Shown: positions 1 through 9,384 of the stretch, one piece after another
Layout: every line of letters begins with the position of its first letter
How positions within the stretch are numbered: the stretch's first letter is position 1
Assembly: GCA_041392505.1 (NCBI GenBank)
Contig: JAWKLX010000028.1
Coordinates: forward strand, 51,550 to 115,549
DNA length: 64,000 nt
Reading direction: 5' to 3'
Origin: UBA6168 sp041392505
Lineage (GTDB): Bacteria; Bacteroidota; Bacteroidia; Chitinophagales; Saprospiraceae
The notes under the pieces: generated by a model
Seen by the model: only the letters and a program-made list of their open reading frames with translations
Told to the model about the DNA's origin: nothing
Database searches by the model: none
Made by a program: the position numbers and the translations under genes

Positions 1-1089
1 AAAATATCTTACAAAAAAAATGCTCGCACTGGATGGGGAATCGGCATGAACGCAACCAAAGAGCAATCAGGTTTTAATACTTTTTTTACCGATAATTTTG
101 GCAGCTCTGAATATGGTGGGGAAATAAATGGTTGGTTGTTGCAGCCCTTTTTAAATACATATATTTATGTCACTCCAAAATTAAAATTAAACGCTGGTCT
201 GCACGGGCATTATTTCGATTTTTCCCCTGACCATTTTTTATTGGCGCCACGTGCTGATTTGTCATTTAATCCAAATAATAAACAACAAATTAGTTTGGCT
301 TTCGGCTGGTATGCGCAGACGCAACAACCACAAACTTATTTCGCTAATATAGAGTCAGGGAAAAATATTGGCCCAACTAAATCACAGCAGGTCGCCGCTT
401 CTTTTCAACACCGATTTGATCGAGGTCTATTTTTTAAAACAGAAATTTATCACCAATATTTATATGATGTTCCTGTATCGGCAATTAACGGTGGAACTTA
501 TTCCATCTTAAATAATATTGAGACTTACCGCCCTTTGCAAGATACGCTGACGGCCACCGGAAAGGGCCGCAATTATGGTCTTGACATTTTATTGGAACGC
601 CCCATTTTAAAAAATTCATTTGCCCGGCTGGGCGCATCATTATATCGTTCTCTTTACACCGATAATGAAGGATTGGAACGGCCTACCCGCTTTGATGGAC
701 GCTATTTAATTAATGCTACATCAGGCCGGGAAAAAACAAAAAAGAAAAAAAACAAAACGGTAATTAAAGGCTACAGTATCCGATATTCATTTTATGGTGG
801 TTTTCGCCAGACACCTGTGGATATTGGCATTTCCAGACAATTGGGTTATACTGTTTTTGAAGAAAGACGGGTTAATGAAAAAAAATTAAAAGATTTTCAC
901 CGTATTGATGTGCGCTTTTATTGGAAATGGAATAAGCCAAAAAGAAGCACCACTTTTTCCATTGACATCCAAAATGTGTTCAACCGAAAAAATGAGGCTT
1001 ATGAATATTTCGACCAAGTATTTGATCGGGTGCGGACAAAAAATCAATTAGGGATGATACCATTAATGGCTTACCGGGTGGAGTTTTAA
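1..1089 (+). CDS. TonB-dependent outer-membrane receptor, 3' part
   Basis: The reading frame is open from base 1, so the gene starts upstream of the window and only about 362 C-terminal residues are visible. The sequence alternates short aromatic-rich strands and turns, as in the C-terminal half of a TonB-dependent receptor beta-barrel, and it ends in Phe, as outer-membrane barrels usually do. A lysine-rich loop (bases 730-765) is probably an extracellular or periplasmic turn. In this family the barrel imports a ligand with energy from TonB/ExbBD. The plug domain and TonB box are not in view, so the substrate cannot be inferred. The next gene is 560 bp away and belongs to a different transcription unit. 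Confidence 0.8.
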   Translation, partial: KISYKKNARTGWGIGMNATKEQSGFNTFFTDNFGSSEYGGEINGWLLQPFLNTYIYVTPKLKLNAGLHGHYFDFSPDHFLLAPRADLSFNPNNKQQISLAFGWYAQTQQPQTYFANIESGKNIGPTKSQQVAASFQHRFDRGLFFKTEIYHQYLYDVPVSAINGGTYSILNNIETYRPLQDTLTATGKGRNYGLDILLERPILKNSFARLGASLYRSLYTDNEGLERPTRFDGRYLINATSGREKTKKKKNKTVIKGYSIRYSFYGGFRQTPVDIGISRQLGYTVFEERRVNEKKLKDFHRIDVRFYWKWNKPKRSTTFSIDIQNVFNRKNEAYEYFDQVFDRVRTKNQLGMIPLMAYRVEF

Positions 1090-1650
1090 GTAGCTGTGTC
1101 GCTGTTGGCTTGTTTGCCGCATTTGTTTTTCTGAGAAAATAATTGGCTAATAAAGGGCCGAACTTATTCCGCCATGCATAAAAAAAGTCGGATTGGATTC
1201 CGTCTTACCAAGTTTTGAGATTGGGCAAGGGGGTTGGCACTTGACTGCCCCTCCCCTTTTTTGTGGGGCAGTCTTAGTCCCGCAAATTGAAAATTAATAA
1301 TTCGAACAAAACTCAACCTTTTTTCATGCGGGCCGAATGATTGTTCAAGCTTTTGCCATCTATCTGCTCGGCCCTCCAAAGGTTTTAAGGGGCGGCGTCG
1401 TTCCGAAGTGAATTCGGGACAGGCATTCGGGAAGCACCTCCGCATTTTATTAATTTTCAATTTGCTACCCTAAACCTACCCATCAGATACTATCCTCTAT
1501 TGCCATTGACGATCTAAAGACACAATCGCAATTTGGCCTCCTCCTGGTTGCCGAATAAGCCAATCTTTTTTCTTTTCTTGTGCGTCCAATGAAAATGGCA
1601 CCCTACGAGATTGGCCTACGATTCTTTACCAGCACCTAAGACGGATAATT
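1090..1650. other. Non-coding gap with a dispersed repeat module
   Basis: I see no credible gene. The gap holds a short hairpin CCGAAGTGAATTCGG (1403-1417), a member of a dispersed CCCGAA/TTCGGG hairpin family. It also has a block (about 1325-1460) whose words GGGCCG, TGCTCGGCCC, TTTAAGGGG and CCGCATTTTAT recur in the same order near 10440-10600. An open frame on the minus strand here has repeat-derived composition and was rejected. Confidence 0.5.
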
Positions 1651-4600
1651 ATGCTAAGGTTTACCATTAAATTAAAGGAGCTTGTTTTCTTGTTTTTTTT
1701 CCCCTCTTTTTGTTTTGCACAGCAAAATGGTACAGTCGTATTAGACGTATCGGGGGGCTTGTTGCGGCAAGAGTTTTATTTCTCTGGGGATACTTGCAAA
1801 GTGGAATTGACGGGTCTTGCAAAAGGTAAACCTTATACCATCCTTTCCGCAGGTGGCGAGGATTGTCGGCCACAGATAAGGCAGGCAGGCAGGTTTTATG
1901 AGAAGGAGGTTATGTTTACGGCCTCTGGCGAAAAGGAAACATTTACCATCATAAAAGACAAAGGCAATTGCAACCTGCCCTTTTGGTTTTCTATTTACAT
2001 AAATGAAGACCGCCCTGCGGTCAAAAACCCCATGCAGAAAATGGCCAAATTGACCGTCAATAACAATGTTCCTGTGTTATCCTTGATACAGGATGTTTTC
2101 ATTGGGGGCGATTGTTTTTCTATATCTGACGTAAAGGCTATTGGCGATCCATCGGGTAGGGGCACATTCGCCAAGGGCAGTGCCTCTATTGGGATTGAAT
2201 CAGGGGTTCTTTTGTGTACGGGCGATGTCAGCATTGCCGAGGGCCCTAATACGTCACCCAGTGTAGGCGACAACCTAATAGGACCGAGTGGCGACCCCGA
2301 TCTGATTACGCTTTCAGCGGGCGGCGATGTGCGGGATGTGCAGGGGGTTGAGTTTGACTTTATCCCCACCGTTGACAATGTTGGGTTTACGTATGTGTTC
2401 GCATCGGAAGAATATTGTGAATGGGTTGGCTCTGTTTACAACGATGTGTTTGGGTTCTTTATCAGTGGCCCCGGTATTAATGGAGGGTTTACTTTTCAGG
2501 GGGAAAACATCGCTGTACTTCCTGGCTCTGGCATTAATGTGGCAATCAACAATGTGAACCATATTGACAATACTGCTTACTTCTCCCCCAATTGGAATAA
2601 TGGATTCAATAGTTGTGGCGGCACCACCAACATGACCGATATTCAGTTTGATGGATGGACAAAAGTACTCACTGCGATGGCAACTGTTGTCCCTTGTGAG
2701 ACGTACCATATCCGCTTGATTGTCGGTGACGTGGGCGATCCTTGGTACGATTCGGCGGTGTTCTTTAAGGCCAATAGTTTTTCTGCTGGCAGCCCCGTGG
2801 AAGCAACAGCTTTTTCAGCGGTTACTGACACCAACCTCGTTTACGAATCTTGCAACGATGGCGTGGTGCGGTTCATCCGAACAGGCGACTTGAGCTTGCC
2901 ACAAACAGTTCATTGGACGGTGGATACTACGAGCACGGCCACCCCTGGCATTGATTACGATGTCTTTCCAGATTCGATCAATTTTTTGGCTGGCCAAGAC
3001 ACCGTTTTTCTATATTTGAATGTGATAAATGACGGGTTGGGCGAGGGTATTGAAACCATCTTACTGAATATTGAGAGTACTTGTTCCTGCGACATTTCAA
3101 CCCTGACAATAGAGATTGAAGATCCGCCTACAATAGAAGCCACCATTGATGATCAGGAAATTTGCGAAGGTGAAACCACCATTTTATCACCTACCGTTAA
3201 TTCCTTTTTGAATATTCCATCATTCGTATGGGACACGGGCGATTCTACCCCAATGCTCACCGTTGCTCCCGACATAACAACGTCCTATCAGATAACGGTC
3301 ACCGATGAATGCGGCAGCACTGCCACTGCCTTTGCTTTGGTAAACGTCATTCCATTGGAAGAGGCAACGCTCATAGGTGGTGGTGTCATTTGCACTGATG
3401 CTCAGGACACGGTACAGTTGGCCATCGACTTTACGGGCAGCGCACCTTGGACTTTCGTTTACTCAAAAGATGGCGTGCAACAAGCGGCCATTACCACTTT
3501 GGAAAACCCATTTATCATAAATGTCAATGAATCGGGCACGTTCGTTTTGGACAGCATCCAATCTGACGGTTGCTATGGCACGGTAACCGGTTTTTCGCAA
3601 GTTACTGAATCGGAGGTTGTCCTATCCGCCATTTCTACAACAGATACATGTGGCTTGCTAAAAGGCAGCATTGACCTTTCGCCCTCAGGTGGCGCAGCCC
3701 CTTATCATTTCAATTGGAGCAGTGCCGACACCTTGGAAGACTTGCAAAATGTTGCAGCGGGGGATTACAGTGTAACCGTGACTGACCAAAATAATTGCAC
3801 GGCAGAATTGTCAATGACGGTCGGAAATGAGAACCCTTCATTTAACATTAATCCCAGTATTATTCCAAATACGAGTTGTCTTTCGCTATCGCCAAATGGT
3901 GGCATTTCGATCAGCATTTCACCGCCAATACCTCCGGGTAGTTTGGTGAATTATTCGATCCTTTGGTCAAATGGGGAAACGGCTCATACGCTGGCCGACT
4001 TGCCACCGGGCAATTATGAAGTCACCGTTAGCACGGGTGGAGAGTGCTCGCAGGCGAATATTTTTGAAATCCCAGACGAGTCAGCGCCAATCATGCTGAC
4101 TGGTGCTGCGACAGATGTTTTGTGCTTTGGTGAAAACACTGGGTCGATTGAACTTACAGCAAGTGATGGATCAGCGCCTTATTCTTTCAGTTGGTCACCC
4201 AACATATCTGGCGACCCCGAAGACCCAACTGAGCTATTTGCCGGAGGCTATGAAGTGACCGCCACCGATGCCAACGGCTGCACCGCATCCATGGATTTTT
4301 TGATTTCCCAACCTCCTGATTTGGTGCAAACCAGTTGTGCCCAAATATCAAGCGAAAGCACCGTTGGTGCAAATGACGGGGTAGCCACGGTGGATATTTC
4401 GGGAGGGACAATACCTTATCAAATCACCTGGCCGGGCGGAAATCAAAATGGGATTGGGGCTGGCATTTTTGATATTACAAATTTAGGCGGAGGTGCATAC
4501 AATGTAGTCGTAGTAGATGCCAATGGCTGTGAAAGCACCTGTAATTTGAACATCAATGTCTGCGCCACCAGCGTCGGCAATATGAACATCGCTCCTATTT

Positions 4601-6654
4601 CGCTATGCGGCACAGGTTGCCTGACGGCTGATTACGATGATAGCGCAGCGTACCTTGAACCCGACGATGTACTGGAATTTATTTTGCATACCGGGGCAGC
4701 CAACTTGATCGTGGATGAACTTAGCCGCAACGATGTGCCCACCTTTTGCTTCGATCCGATGACGATGCAATTGGGGATCACCTATTACATTTCGGCGGCA
4801 GCCGGAAATAATGATGGAAATGGACATGTTGACTTGAATGACGAATGTACCGAGGTGAGTTTTGGAACGCCTATAACATTCCATGAACGCCCAATTGCAA
4901 GCGTTAACCCACCCGATATTTTGACCTGTGCTGTTACGGAAGTTGACCTGATCGGCACTTCGACCATTTCGGGGAGTACGTTCAATTGGTTTACAAATAG
5001 CGGTATCATTTCGGGCAGTCCCGTTTTGCCAAACAGTTTAGCTACTGCGGAGGGGATTTACACGCTGGTGGTGGTTTCACCAAATAGCACTTGTGCCGAT
5101 ACCATTTCAGCAGAAGTTTTGGACATCAGCTCAACTATTTTGGCAAACATCGTGGCTTCACCGACAGAGGTATTGGACTGTAATATTTCTTTCGTCACCC
5201 TTTCTGGTTCGGCAACGGGAGGAGCTAATTTGGAGTTGCTTTGGACAAGTTCCAATGGTTTGATCGCTACATCGTCCGTTATCAATGTCAATGAAGGCGG
5301 TTCTTACCAACTCATCGCCACCGACCCTTTGTCCGCTTGTGCCGACACTACTCAGGTCGTCATTGCGGAAGACGACGATTATCCGCCCTTATTTGCCGAT
5401 ACTCCGCCGACACTCAGTTGTGCCAATACAATCGTTGAAATCAATGGTGGTTCTCCCATCGCAGGTGTTGATTTCAATTGGGCAACCATTGCCAATGGGG
5501 ACACCAGCCTCATTGCAAATGGCCCCACTACTATGGTGACAGTCCCCGGCATTTATTGGCTATTCGGCACAGCAGGCAACGGATGTAACAATGCGATTTC
5601 GATAGAAGTCAATGGTGATTTTACGGTGCCTGCGGCAAATGCTGGCGACGACCAGAACATCGGTTGCGACCAGGCAGCCATTACTTTGACAGGTAGCAGT
5701 GATTACACAAACGTCTCTTTCAGTTGGTCGTCAGCCGAACCTAACATTTTGATTACAGACCCAACGAACCCATCTATTTTGGCCGATGCAGCAGGGCTGT
5801 ACACATTGACGGTCACGTTGTTGAGTAGTGGTTGTACTGCCACAGACGAGATGGTGGTCGGTTCATTGGAACCAGTGCCACCTGCCACTTTATATCTGCA
5901 AGAACCAACCTGTTTTGGATTAGCCGATGGGGCGATCACAGTATCGGTTGATCTTGAAAATGAGCCTTATGAATACCGTATAAATGGTACTTCCAATGGC
6001 CAGTCAGACGTGTTTTCTCCATTAAGCTCTGGTTCGTATCTTATCGAAGTAACCAATAGTTTTGGCTGCCAATGGGCCACACAGATTTACCTGCCAGAGC
6101 CTGACCCATTGTTTGTGGAATTGGGGCCAGACTTGGAGATTGACTTGGGAGAGGAGGTTACCATACAAGCACTTTACCCCATTCCCGATTCTCAACTGGA
6201 CACCATTTTGTGGCAGCCAGCAGAATGGCTATTATGCCCTAAAATGGTTTGCGATCTGCAGCAATTTACGCCCTTCGGGCAAATGGATATTTCGGCAACC
6301 ATTATTGATAAAAATGGCTGTGAAGCCAGCGATCAGGTGCAATTATTGGTGCGGAAAGAACGCCATGTCTATATTCCCAACGCCTTCTCGCCCAATAACG
6401 ATGGCGTCAACGATCTGTTTGTGGTTTATTCCAACGATGCCGTGCTGAAAATCAAGCAGTTGTTGGTCTTTAGCCGCTGGGGGGAGTCGGTTTTTGAATA
6501 CTATAATTTCCCACCTAACGACCCACTATATGGTTGGGACGGCAAGCATCGTGGCGAGAAAATCAACCCCGGCGTTTTCGCTTGGTTCGCTGTGATCGAA
6601 TTCATTGACGGAGAGGAAGTGCTGATGGAGGGGGATGTGACGGTGGTGAAGTAG
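1651..6654 (+). CDS. Giant T9SS type B secreted protein with choice-of-anchor L domain
   Basis: This 1667-residue exported protein starts with a signal peptide (hydrophobic residues 11-23, cleavage near CFAQQ). A choice-of-anchor L type domain covers about residues 148-375, including the FASEEYCEW segment. A Calx-beta-like region follows (about 390-485), then several cysteine-containing Ig/PKD-like modules and SprB-type repeats (for example near 815-890, PYSFSW...DANGCTA). The end (about 1571-1667) has VYIPNAFSPNNDGVND and then GWDGK...NPGVFAWF, which is the gliding-motility-associated type B C-terminal domain used by the T9SS. I infer a cell-surface adhesin or motility filament component. 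The weak Shine-Dalgarno signal before ATG 1651 is normal for Bacteroidota. The frame is intact, unlike its relative at 44633-49847. Confidence 0.85.
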   Translation: MLRFTIKLKELVFLFFFPSFCFAQQNGTVVLDVSGGLLRQEFYFSGDTCKVELTGLAKGKPYTILSAGGEDCRPQIRQAGRFYEKEVMFTASGEKETFTIIKDKGNCNLPFWFSIYINEDRPAVKNPMQKMAKLTVNNNVPVLSLIQDVFIGGDCFSISDVKAIGDPSGRGTFAKGSASIGIESGVLLCTGDVSIAEGPNTSPSVGDNLIGPSGDPDLITLSAGGDVRDVQGVEFDFIPTVDNVGFTYVFASEEYCEWVGSVYNDVFGFFISGPGINGGFTFQGENIAVLPGSGINVAINNVNHIDNTAYFSPNWNNGFNSCGGTTNMTDIQFDGWTKVLTAMATVVPCETYHIRLIVGDVGDPWYDSAVFFKANSFSAGSPVEATAFSAVTDTNLVYESCNDGVVRFIRTGDLSLPQTVHWTVDTTSTATPGIDYDVFPDSINFLAGQDTVFLYLNVINDGLGEGIETILLNIESTCSCDISTLTIEIEDPPTIEATIDDQEICEGETTILSPTVNSFLNIPSFVWDTGDSTPMLTVAPDITTSYQITVTDECGSTATAFALVNVIPLEEATLIGGGVICTDAQDTVQLAIDFTGSAPWTFVYSKDGVQQAAITTLENPFIINVNESGTFVLDSIQSDGCYGTVTGFSQVTESEVVLSAISTTDTCGLLKGSIDLSPSGGAAPYHFNWSSADTLEDLQNVAAGDYSVTVTDQNNCTAELSMTVGNENPSFNINPSIIPNTSCLSLSPNGGISISISPPIPPGSLVNYSILWSNGETAHTLADLPPGNYEVTVSTGGECSQANIFEIPDESAPIMLTGAATDVLCFGENTGSIELTASDGSAPYSFSWSPNISGDPEDPTELFAGGYEVTATDANGCTASMDFLISQPPDLVQTSCAQISSESTVGANDGVATVDISGGTIPYQITWPGGNQNGIGAGIFDITNLGGGAYNVVVVDANGCESTCNLNINVCATSVGNMNIAPISLCGTGCLTADYDDSAAYLEPDDVLEFILHTGAANLIVDELSRNDVPTFCFDPMTMQLGITYYISAAAGNNDGNGHVDLNDECTEVSFGTPITFHERPIASVNPPDILTCAVTEVDLIGTSTISGSTFNWFTNSGIISGSPVLPNSLATAEGIYTLVVVSPNSTCADTISAEVLDISSTILANIVASPTEVLDCNISFVTLSGSATGGANLELLWTSSNGLIATSSVINVNEGGSYQLIATDPLSACADTTQVVIAEDDDYPPLFADTPPTLSCANTIVEINGGSPIAGVDFNWATIANGDTSLIANGPTTMVTVPGIYWLFGTAGNGCNNAISIEVNGDFTVPAANAGDDQNIGCDQAAITLTGSSDYTNVSFSWSSAEPNILITDPTNPSILADAAGLYTLTVTLLSSGCTATDEMVVGSLEPVPPATLYLQEPTCFGLADGAITVSVDLENEPYEYRINGTSNGQSDVFSPLSSGSYLIEVTNSFGCQWATQIYLPEPDPLFVELGPDLEIDLGEEVTIQALYPIPDSQLDTILWQPAEWLLCPKMVCDLQQFTPFGQMDISATIIDKNGCEASDQVQLLVRKERHVYIPNAFSPNNDGVNDLFVVYSNDAVLKIKQLLVFSRWGESVFEYYNFPPNDPLYGWDGKHRGEKINPGVFAWFAVIEFIDGEEVLMEGDVTVVK

Positions 6655-6703
6655 GGGCAATAGAGATGACCAACACTATATTTCTGAAGATGAGACTTGT
6701 TAG

Positions 6704-7182
6704 CAGTTAGTTCGAACGCTAGCTCAAAATAAACTAATCCCTGGCATCTACCGCATTGACCTGTTCCATGCGCCTGGTGTTGGTTTTACCATGACCGTTG
6801 ACCGGACTGCAGGCGGCGGGCCATTCCCATTGATGGAAGGCAGACCTGCGCTGCTTGCCAGCGCACCGACCCTCGGCCAATGGGGACTGATTCTGCTCTC
6901 CTGCTCATCCTCACCTTCGGTGTGGTAGCACTTCGCAAACACGAGCCTGTTTTGGCCATGGCCGGACAAGGCACCAGCACTGCTTCCAACAACCGTTCAC
7001 TGCCTTTCAACAAGGCTGCCTTCGGCAAAATGCTGATCGTGGTGATGCTTGGCTTGGCAGCCGTATTTGCGGTAGCGGTTGGTTTCTTTGGCTACGAAAT
7101 GACCACGGCTGATGTACCGGGCAGTTTGTTGGCTGGGCCGCTGTTGGCTTATTTGCTTCACCTTTTGGTGAAAAAAGAATAA
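6704..7182 (+). pseudogene. Relic of an IPTL-CTERM (exosortase-sorted) protein
   Basis: Two frames must be joined to read this relic. From 6704 to about 6900 one frame encodes a plausible protein tail ending in APTLGQWGLILL, a match to the IPTLxxWG sorting motif. The continuation of the transmembrane stretch, LLILTFGVVALRK, is in the next frame (6880-7182). One missing base near 6898-6901 would reconcile them. A TAG at 6701 closes the frame upstream, so the N-terminal part is gone. After the basic stop-transfer residues come a second helix and a conserved-looking end, DVPGSLLAGPLLAYLLHLL. IPTL-CTERM tails are known substrates of an exosortase subfamily (XrtH), and an exosortase lies 150 bp downstream. 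The ORF from 6880 could be expressed alone as a two-helix peptide, but I consider that unlikely. Confidence 0.7.
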
Positions 7183-7227
7183 TAATAACGGGGATAAATG
7201 CCCCTCGCATAGTTGATAATTTCTAAA

Positions 7228-7266
7228 AATCCTGTTGGCAATGTGTAATGCCGACAGGATTTTTTA
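7228..7266 (+). terminator. Rho-independent terminator
   Basis: A 13-bp stem (7228-7240 with 7249-7261, one G-T pair) with an 8-nt loop is followed by a T-run. It ends transcription of the IPTL-CTERM relic and separates it from the exosortase gene. Confidence 0.85.
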
Positions 7267-7329
7267 TAACCTTTGAATCCATTAGTTTAAAAAGCTCGTT
7301 CAAGCAATGTTTGATCATAAATAATCGCT

Positions 7330-7944
7330 ATGTCCCGCCAGCAAAAGAAACCTTCAAAGCAAAAGCAAAATAATCATAAGATAAAAAGCCGTCTAGTCAG
7401 TTGGTGGGACGACCAAAGCATTGCCCTGCGATTCTTGGGCCTTTTCGCCCTGCTGCTCGGTCTGTTTTACGCTTTCTATTATTCCAATTTCAACTTAAAA
7501 AACATCCATCCAAGCATTTTAAATGCTCAGGCTAAATTGGGATCTTTCCTCGTCAACCTATTCGGACAATCAACTTATGCAGACAACCAATACATTGGTG
7601 GTGACGGGTTCAACATGAGCGTTTCGGGCGGCTGCGACGGGCTGGAAGTCACGGCCCTTTTGGTATCGGGCATATTGGCTTTCCCGTCCACTTGGAAGGA
7701 AAAATGGAAAGGCCTTTTGTACGGGGGGAGCATCCTAACCGTTCTTAACATTCTCCGCTTGCCGATGCTTTATTTTGCTGGCGCCAAAGGCTCTCAGGCC
7801 CTGTTTGATTTTTTGCACGTGCAGGGCGGGTTTGTTATTTTTATCAGCATCACCATGTTCATCTGGGGTTATTGGGTGATCCAAGTATTGAACCATCGTA
7901 AAACGGCTTCCGTTCCTAGTACCACCAATACCACTGATACCTAA
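7330..7944 (+). CDS. xrtH: Exosortase/archaeosortase family protein, probably XrtH type
   Basis: A 204-residue polytopic membrane protein. The exosortase catalytic triad is visible: Cys102 in SGGCDGLE, Arg143 in NILRLP and His163 in DFLHVQGG. Exosortases are membrane transpeptidases thought to cleave and transfer C-terminally anchored proteins bearing a short sorting motif, a transmembrane helix and basic residues. The N-terminus (residues 1-25) is very basic and cytoplasmic, followed by a helix at about 33-52 and at least three more. The adjacent IPTLxxWG relic points to the H subfamily, which is specific for IPTL-CTERM. That subfamily assignment is from context; the exosortase fold itself is clear. 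It probably forms an operon with the membrane protein starting 27 bp downstream. Confidence 0.85.
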   Translation: MSRQQKKPSKQKQNNHKIKSRLVSWWDDQSIALRFLGLFALLLGLFYAFYYSNFNLKNIHPSILNAQAKLGSFLVNLFGQSTYADNQYIGGDGFNMSVSGGCDGLEVTALLVSGILAFPSTWKEKWKGLLYGGSILTVLNILRLPMLYFAGAKGSQALFDFLHVQGGFVIFISITMFIWGYWVIQVLNHRKTASVPSTTNTTDT

Positions 7945-7971
7945 ATTCCACAATACACAATTTCCCTACTC

Positions 7972-8610
7972 ATGCTAAATCCGAAAATATTATTAAAACA
8001 ATTCGGGATATTCTGGGCGGTATTTATTGTACTTCAATTAATTGTTTCGACACCCCCTGTACGGAATGGGTTGGCTGGAATGAATGCTTCTTTATTCAGT
8101 AGTACGGCCCAGCGTTTTATGCCCGAAATAAAATTAAATGCTTTTGCCAAACCCGAAAATGGGGAAATACTTTTTAAATTTCACAGCCAAGTGCAAGCCG
8201 ACGAAATGATACGTGAAATGCAGAAATCGGGCAAGATTGCAAAAGTGAGTGTTCCTGAATATGAATATGGTATTGATCCGGCTTATTACGTCAATATGGC
8301 GTTGATATTTTTAGTGGCTATTTTTTTGGCGACGCCATTGGTTTGGAGAAAACGATTTTTATTGGCGGGGATCGGTATTTTATTATTTTATTTATTTTCT
8401 TTTGTTCGAGTAATTATAAAGTTAAAATATGAAATAGGTCAATTAAATATCGGCTTATATGAAAGTGATCCCGCTGGTTTTTTATCACTCCATAAAATGA
8501 ATAATTTTTTTAATTCACTCGGGTTAATATTTATTGTCATAATTATTTTCTGGGCGACGTTGGTATTTACCAGAAAAAACATGGAACAGATAAAACTGCA
8601 ATTGACTTAG
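7972..8610 (+). CDS. Exosortase-associated membrane protein
   Basis: A 212-residue protein with one N-terminal helix (about 9-27), an extracytoplasmic segment of about 75 residues, two central helices (about 107-125 and 130-149) and a last helix (about 180-202). I do not recognise an enzymatic motif. It starts 27 bp after the exosortase gene in the same direction and ends at a strong terminator, so the two are probably co-transcribed. Exosortase loci of this type commonly encode a second membrane protein of similar size, and this is most likely that partner. The function (substrate presentation or export of sorted protein) is inference. Confidence 0.6.
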   Translation: MLNPKILLKQFGIFWAVFIVLQLIVSTPPVRNGLAGMNASLFSSTAQRFMPEIKLNAFAKPENGEILFKFHSQVQADEMIREMQKSGKIAKVSVPEYEYGIDPAYYVNMALIFLVAIFLATPLVWRKRFLLAGIGILLFYLFSFVRVIIKLKYEIGQLNIGLYESDPAGFLSLHKMNNFFNSLGLIFIVIIIFWATLVFTRKNMEQIKLQLT

Positions 8611-8625
8611 GAATGATGAAAAAAG

Positions 8626-8658
8626 AGATGTGACAAATTTTAAAAATTTGTCACATCT
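8626..8658. terminator. Bidirectional terminator
   Basis: A perfect 15-bp inverted repeat (8626-8640 with 8644-8658) with a 3-nt loop sits between convergent genes (exosortase partner and YqeY). Its arms are A/T-rich next to the loop, so a U-run is limited, but position and strength support a shared terminator. Confidence 0.75.
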
Positions 8659-8665
8659 AACCCTA

Positions 8666-9112
8666 TTAACCCAGCAAACGCTTCACTGCCAGAGAGATGG
8701 TTTTTCCATCCGCTTTACCACCGAGTTCTTTTGAAGCCATGCCCATTACTTTTCCCATATCTTTCATGGAAGAAGCGCCGGTCGTTTCGATGATTTTCTT
8801 CAAAACTGCTTCAAGTTCGGCCTCGCTCATTTGCTCAGGCAAGTATTTTTGGATGACGGCAATTTCCTCCCGCTCGGGGGTGGCCAAGTCTTCCCGTCCT
8901 TGTTTTTCATAAATCTCCAAAGAGTCTTGGCGCTGCTTGATAAGTTTTTGCAGAAGCTTGATTTCGCCTGCTTCATCAAGATCTTGGCCACTACCATCCG
9001 TCTTCTGCAACAGGATTGCTGCCTTAATGGAACGGATACTACGCTTGGCCGCTTCATCTTTGTTTTTCATTGCCTCCTTGAGGTCTTGCATGATTTTGGT
9101 CTCTAATGACAT
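8666..9112 (-). CDS. GatB/YqeY domain protein
   Basis: A 148-residue, highly charged helical protein of the usual YqeY length. Characteristic segments are MKNKDEAAKRSIRSIKAAI near the N-terminus, QKYLPEQMSE in the middle and MGKVMGMASKELGGKADGK near the C-terminus. The fold is shared with the C-terminal tRNA-binding part of GatB. Family members are thought to bind tRNA, but the physiological role is not settled. It is cytosolic and single-copy in most Bacteroidota. It is convergent with the exosortase pair and divergent from lpxD. Confidence 0.9.
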   Translation of the reverse strand: MSLETKIMQDLKEAMKNKDEAAKRSIRSIKAAILLQKTDGSGQDLDEAGEIKLLQKLIKQRQDSLEIYEKQGREDLATPEREEIAVIQKYLPEQMSEAELEAVLKKIIETTGASSMKDMGKVMGMASKELGGKADGKTISLAVKRLLG

Positions 9113-9126
9113 GGCTATTTATTAAT

Positions 9127-9200
9127 AAAAATTAAAATGAAAATAAAAATGATAACAGAACCCTCTTTTTTATTTCCATTTCAATTTTAATTTTTATTTA
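9127..9200. repeat. AT-rich intergenic word hairpin
   Basis: The left arm is made of repeats of AAAATTAAAATG/AAAATAAAAATG (about 9127-9152). The right arm is made of their complements, TTTATTTCCATTTCAATTTT and TTTTTATTT (about 9167-9200). The same words return at 9355-9380 and 19563-19590. It belongs to the word-hairpin family described in the findings. The rest of the 9113-9384 gap, which separates divergent yqeY and lpxD, shows a possible -7 element TACTTTTG at 9206-9213. Confidence 0.5.
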
Positions 9201-9384
9201 CACGGTACTTTTGCCTTCCTAACGCCGCAAACTTATCGAAAGTTTCGCATAGCTATAAAACCATTTATCGACTGATACGGTCAATTGAACATTGGTATCA
9301 GTCACTGGTTTCCAGAATCAAAAGATACAATAGTCTGATTACCAGTCGAGTTTTTTATTTTGATTTTAATTTTAATTTCTAACT

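Noticed and set aside
1164..1460. 98-codon minus-strand ORF
   Set aside because: Composition follows intergenic repeat words, no recognisable protein, and part of the region recurs as a non-coding module near 10440.
6880..7182. Complete 100-residue membrane protein gene
   Set aside because: The start lies in the middle of a helix whose IPTLxxWG motif is in another frame, so it is the end of a broken gene.
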